A stretch of 64,000 bases of DNA from a bacterium (GTDB taxonomy: Bacteria > Electryoneota > RPQS01). The number at the start of each line of letters is the position of its first letter. Position 1 is the stretch's first letter. The stretch lies in assembly GCA_016703065.1 (NCBI GenBank), contig JADJCU010000003.1:186001-250000 (forward strand), given 5' to 3'. The notes beneath the pieces were generated by a model, which worked only from the letters and a program-made list of their open reading frames with translations, was not told the DNA's origin and did no database searches. The translations under genes were made by a program, and so were the position numbers. Shown here piece by piece: positions 61,749-64,000 of the stretch.

Positions 61749-62024
61749 TTAGTCTTCGTCGGACAAAATGACTCCGCCGCTCATGTCAGGCGGTTTGATG
61801 CCGCGTTTGCGATCTTCAGCCCAGAGATACTCCATAATCATCGGTTGTTCCTCGATGTCGACACCGACATAGACGGAGTAATACGCGCCCCATTGGCAGA
61901 TGAGTTTCTGGTTCGTCGCCGCGGCGATTGCTTCGTCGATGGAGGGCAGTTTACGGGTCATGCGTCCAATGATATGAAAGATCGCGCCGGTGACGTCGCG
62001 CTTTACGATGTAATTCTTGCCCAT
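61749..62024 (-). CDS. small hypothetical protein
   Basis: 91 residues from the ATG at 62024 (MGKNYIVKRD); a GTG at 62051 would add nine. Soluble, mixed alpha/beta, with acidic C-terminus (GGVILSDED). No family recognised. It lies between purH and mreB with short gaps, is read in the same direction and has protein-like composition, so it is probably real. Confidence 0.65.
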   Translation of the reverse strand: MGKNYIVKRDVTGAIFHIIGRMTRKLPSIDEAIAAATNQKLICQWGAYYSVYVGVDIEEQPMIMEYLWAEDRKRGIKPPDMSGGVILSDED

Positions 62025-62102
62025 ATATCTGACGCGCGATGTGGGGCGCACGTAGAGAAGGGGCTTTCAGGTTTTTCAGGCCAGCTGCTCATGTTGCTTG
62101 AC

Positions 62103-63638
62103 TCAGTGTTTGAAGTGCCTACGGCCCGTAAAGATCATGGCGACATTGTGTTCGTTGGCGGCGGCGATGACTTCTTCATCTCGGACGGAGCCCCCGGGTT
62201 GGACAATGGCAGTTGCGCCGGCGTTGGCGACGTGGTCGACGCCATCACGGAACGGGAAGAAGGCATCGGATGCGCAAACGGAACCGCGAAGGGATAGACC
62301 GGCGGCTTCGGCCTTGAGGACGGCGAAGCGCGTCGAATCGACGCGCGACATTTGTCCGGCGCCAATGCCGAGTGTACCATGTCGCGACGAGAAGACGATG
62401 GCATTCGAGCGGACGTGTTTGGCAACGGTCCAGCCCAATTGCAGTGCAGCGAGTTCTTCAGGCGTCGGTTCTCTCTTGGTCACGACGCGGGCCGTTTTCC
62501 ACTCTTCGAAGCCGCGATCTTTATCCTGCAGGAGAAATCCACCCCAGATTGCGCGGAGCTCTTGCTTGGGTTTATGTGCGTACAGCTCGTCGAGGTTGAA
62601 GGTAATCAGCCGGAGGGCTTTTTTCTTGGCGAGGGTCGCTCGGGCACCGTCGGTGAACGAGGGCGCGAGAATGATTTCGAGGAAGATGTCCGAAAGACGG
62701 GACGCCGCATCTTCATCGAGCGGCCGATTGACCGCGACAATGCCGCCGAAGGCCGAGACAGGATCGGTCAGGAGCGCGATTTCGATGGCATCTACCAAAC
62801 GCGGACTTACACCGACACCGCAAGGAGTGACATGTTTGATGATCACACACGCGCAATCGTCGAATTCGCCGAGCAGGGAGAGTGCACCATCAGCATCGAG
62901 TAGATTGTTGAATGAGAGCTGCTTTCCGGAGAGTTTGTCGGCGGCGATCAGTCCCTCGGCTGGGGCGCCGCAGGGGGCATAAAGCGCGGCGGACTGGTGC
63001 GGGTTTTCGCCATAGCGCAATTCGCGCACCTTCGCGAGGGCATAGGAATGGGCCTGGTCTTGATTGAGCCAGTTTGCGATTTGCGAATCGTAAGCGACAA
63101 TTTCGAGGAATGCCCGACGTCCGAAGCGGTCGGCAAGCTCTTCAGGAATCATGTTGTCAATCGTGAGTGCCGCCATGAATTCGACATACTGCGCCGGATC
63201 GGTAAGCACGGCAACGTGTTTGCGATTCTTGACCGCAGCGCGAACCATGGACGGACCGCCAACATCAATTTGTTCGTTGGTCTCATCTTCAGTCTTGCCT
63301 TGAGCAAGCGTTTCGGCGAAGGGATAGAAGTTGACCACGAGCAGATCGATGGGCTCAAGGTTCAGACGTTTCAAGTCATCCCTATCACCCTCATGATCAC
63401 GCCTGGCCAGAAGTCCGCCGTGAATGCGAGGATGAAGCGTCTTGATACGGCCCTCCATCGCTTCCGGGTGGCCGGTGAACTTCTCGACCGGCGTTACGGG
63501 GAGTCCGGCATCCTGGATGGCACGGGCTGTTCCGCCAGAGGCAATGAGTTCAACGTTATGCTGATGAAGATGTCGAGCGAGGTCAATGAGACCTTTCTTG
63601 TCGCTTACCGAGAGAAGCGCCCGTCGAATTGAGATCAT
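62103..63638 (-). CDS. purH: bifunctional AICAR transformylase / IMP cyclohydrolase
   Basis: 511 residues. The N-terminal MGS-like cyclohydrolase domain (RRALLSVSDKKGLIDLARHL, ELIASGGTARAIQDAGLPV, VNFYPFAET, GGPSMVRAAVKN) and the C-terminal transformylase domain (VIIKHVTPCGVGVS, with Lys-His; SDAFFPFRDGVDHVANAGATAIVQPGGSVRDEEVI) are complete. Catalyses the last two steps of IMP synthesis. Follows purN by 10 bases, a common purine pair. Confidence 0.96.
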   Translation of the reverse strand: MISIRRALLSVSDKKGLIDLARHLHQHNVELIASGGTARAIQDAGLPVTPVEKFTGHPEAMEGRIKTLHPRIHGGLLARRDHEGDRDDLKRLNLEPIDLLVVNFYPFAETLAQGKTEDETNEQIDVGGPSMVRAAVKNRKHVAVLTDPAQYVEFMAALTIDNMIPEELADRFGRRAFLEIVAYDSQIANWLNQDQAHSYALAKVRELRYGENPHQSAALYAPCGAPAEGLIAADKLSGKQLSFNNLLDADGALSLLGEFDDCACVIIKHVTPCGVGVSPRLVDAIEIALLTDPVSAFGGIVAVNRPLDEDAASRLSDIFLEIILAPSFTDGARATLAKKKALRLITFNLDELYAHKPKQELRAIWGGFLLQDKDRGFEEWKTARVVTKREPTPEELAALQLGWTVAKHVRSNAIVFSSRHGTLGIGAGQMSRVDSTRFAVLKAEAAGLSLRGSVCASDAFFPFRDGVDHVANAGATAIVQPGGSVRDEEVIAAANEHNVAMIFTGRRHFKH

Positions 63639-63648
63639 GACTATAGAA

Positions 63649-64000
63649 TTAGGGTAGGAGCGTTACTTTGCGGCCCGAAACGACGACACGCTGCGCGGCA
63701 ATCATACGCAGGACGCCGGCATAGAGGCCTTTTTCAATAGTCTGAACGCGGGCAGCCAACGACTGGGGTGTATCAGCGGGCTGTACGAGTACGACCTGCT
63801 GCGCGATAATCGGGCCGTGATCATACTCTTCGTCGACGAAGTGCACAGTTGCCCCGGTTACGCGGGCGCCGAACTCGAGTACCGCTTCATGCACTCGTTG
63901 CCCGTACATTCCCTTACCGCCGAACGCGGGGAGCAGAGCCGGGTGGATGTTCACTATGCGGTGGCGAAACTTAGCGACGACTTGCGGCGGCACGAATTCC
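63649..64000 (-). CDS. purN: phosphoribosylglycinamide formyltransferase, C-terminal part
   Basis: About 117 residues are visible; the 5' part lies beyond the right edge. RIVNIHPALLPAFGGKGMYGQRVHEAVLEFG carries the catalytic His and folate-site residues, and TGATVHFVDEEYDHGPIIAQQ the catalytic Asp. It formylates GAR in purine synthesis, upstream of purH in the same transcript. Confidence 0.93.
   Translation of the reverse strand, partial: EFVPPQVVAKFRHRIVNIHPALLPAFGGKGMYGQRVHEAVLEFGARVTGATVHFVDEEYDHGPIIAQQVVLVQPADTPQSLAARVQTIEKGLYAGVLRMIAAQRVVVSGRKVTLLP

Noticed and set aside
1..64000. tRNA genes, prophage, insertion sequences or defence islands
   Set aside because: I looked through the gaps between genes and found no cloverleaf, transposase, integrase, attachment site or known defence gene; the NYN protein alone is not evidence of a defence system.

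Overview
The window is a stretch of bacterial chromosome at roughly 55% GC by eye. Every convincing gene, about 50 of them, lies on the minus strand, so transcription runs from high to low coordinates and the upstream end of each operon is on the right. No rRNA, tRNA, CRISPR array, phage or transposase was seen. The gene families point to a Gram-negative, probably uncultured member of the FCB superphylum (Zixibacteria, KSB1, Cloacimonadota or Electryoneota-like). Supporting clues are an AtpB with a signal peptide and His-rich N-terminal extension as in Bacteroidetes/Chlorobi, an outer-membrane porin, promoters of the form TTGACA-N17-TATATT (one reading TATATTTG, like the Bacteroidetes -7 box), and a giant secreted multi-domain protein. 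The phylum assignment is inference.

Layout from left to right: (1) 1-13390, one uninterrupted reading frame for a secreted protein of more than 4,460 residues that runs off the left edge, preceded by a long leader with a promoter and a terminator-like hairpin. (2) 13961-17330, a polyamine cluster: XRE-cupin regulator, SpeD, pyruvoyl arginine decarboxylase, SpeE and agmatinase-family SpeB. (3) 17644-23286, a tightly overlapping housekeeping operon hflX-mazG-ORF-corC-ybeY-phoH. (4) aspS, with an upstream repeat-filled gap at 25.4-26.3 kb. (5) 26340-30477, a histidine kinase/response regulator/ammonium transporter/porin operon. (6) A 667-residue exported protein behind a near-consensus sigma-54 promoter. 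(7) 32779-45173, an F-type ATP synthase operon headed by an M23 peptidase and a bactofilin. Four unrelated genes and several palindromic repeats lie between the atp genes. (8) 45279-49936, rlmB, parB, parA and recG. (9) DUF4139 protein, valS, rhomboid protease and a second M23 peptidase. (10) 56307-61716, the rod-shape/elongasome operon rodA-mrdA-mreD-mreC-mreB. (11) A small ORF, purH and the end of purN. The parAB-bactofilin-atp neighbourhood resembles the ancestral origin-proximal order known from many bacteria. Together with complete co-orientation, this suggests one leading-strand arm near oriC.

A major caveat: six conserved genes carry reading-frame breaks: corC, aspS, atpB (two), parB, recG and mrdA (two). 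Seven of the eight breaks are repaired by adding one base, and several lie in short homopolymers. They look like sequencing or assembly indels rather than decayed genes, and the coordinates given are for the restored genes. No unmistakable new defence or mobile system was found. The most unusual items are the giant P-domain protein and its leader, the sigma-54 controlled exported protein, the kinase-Amt-porin unit, the foreign genes and palindromes within the atp operon, and a lone plus-strand promoter in the 25.4-26.3 kb gap.
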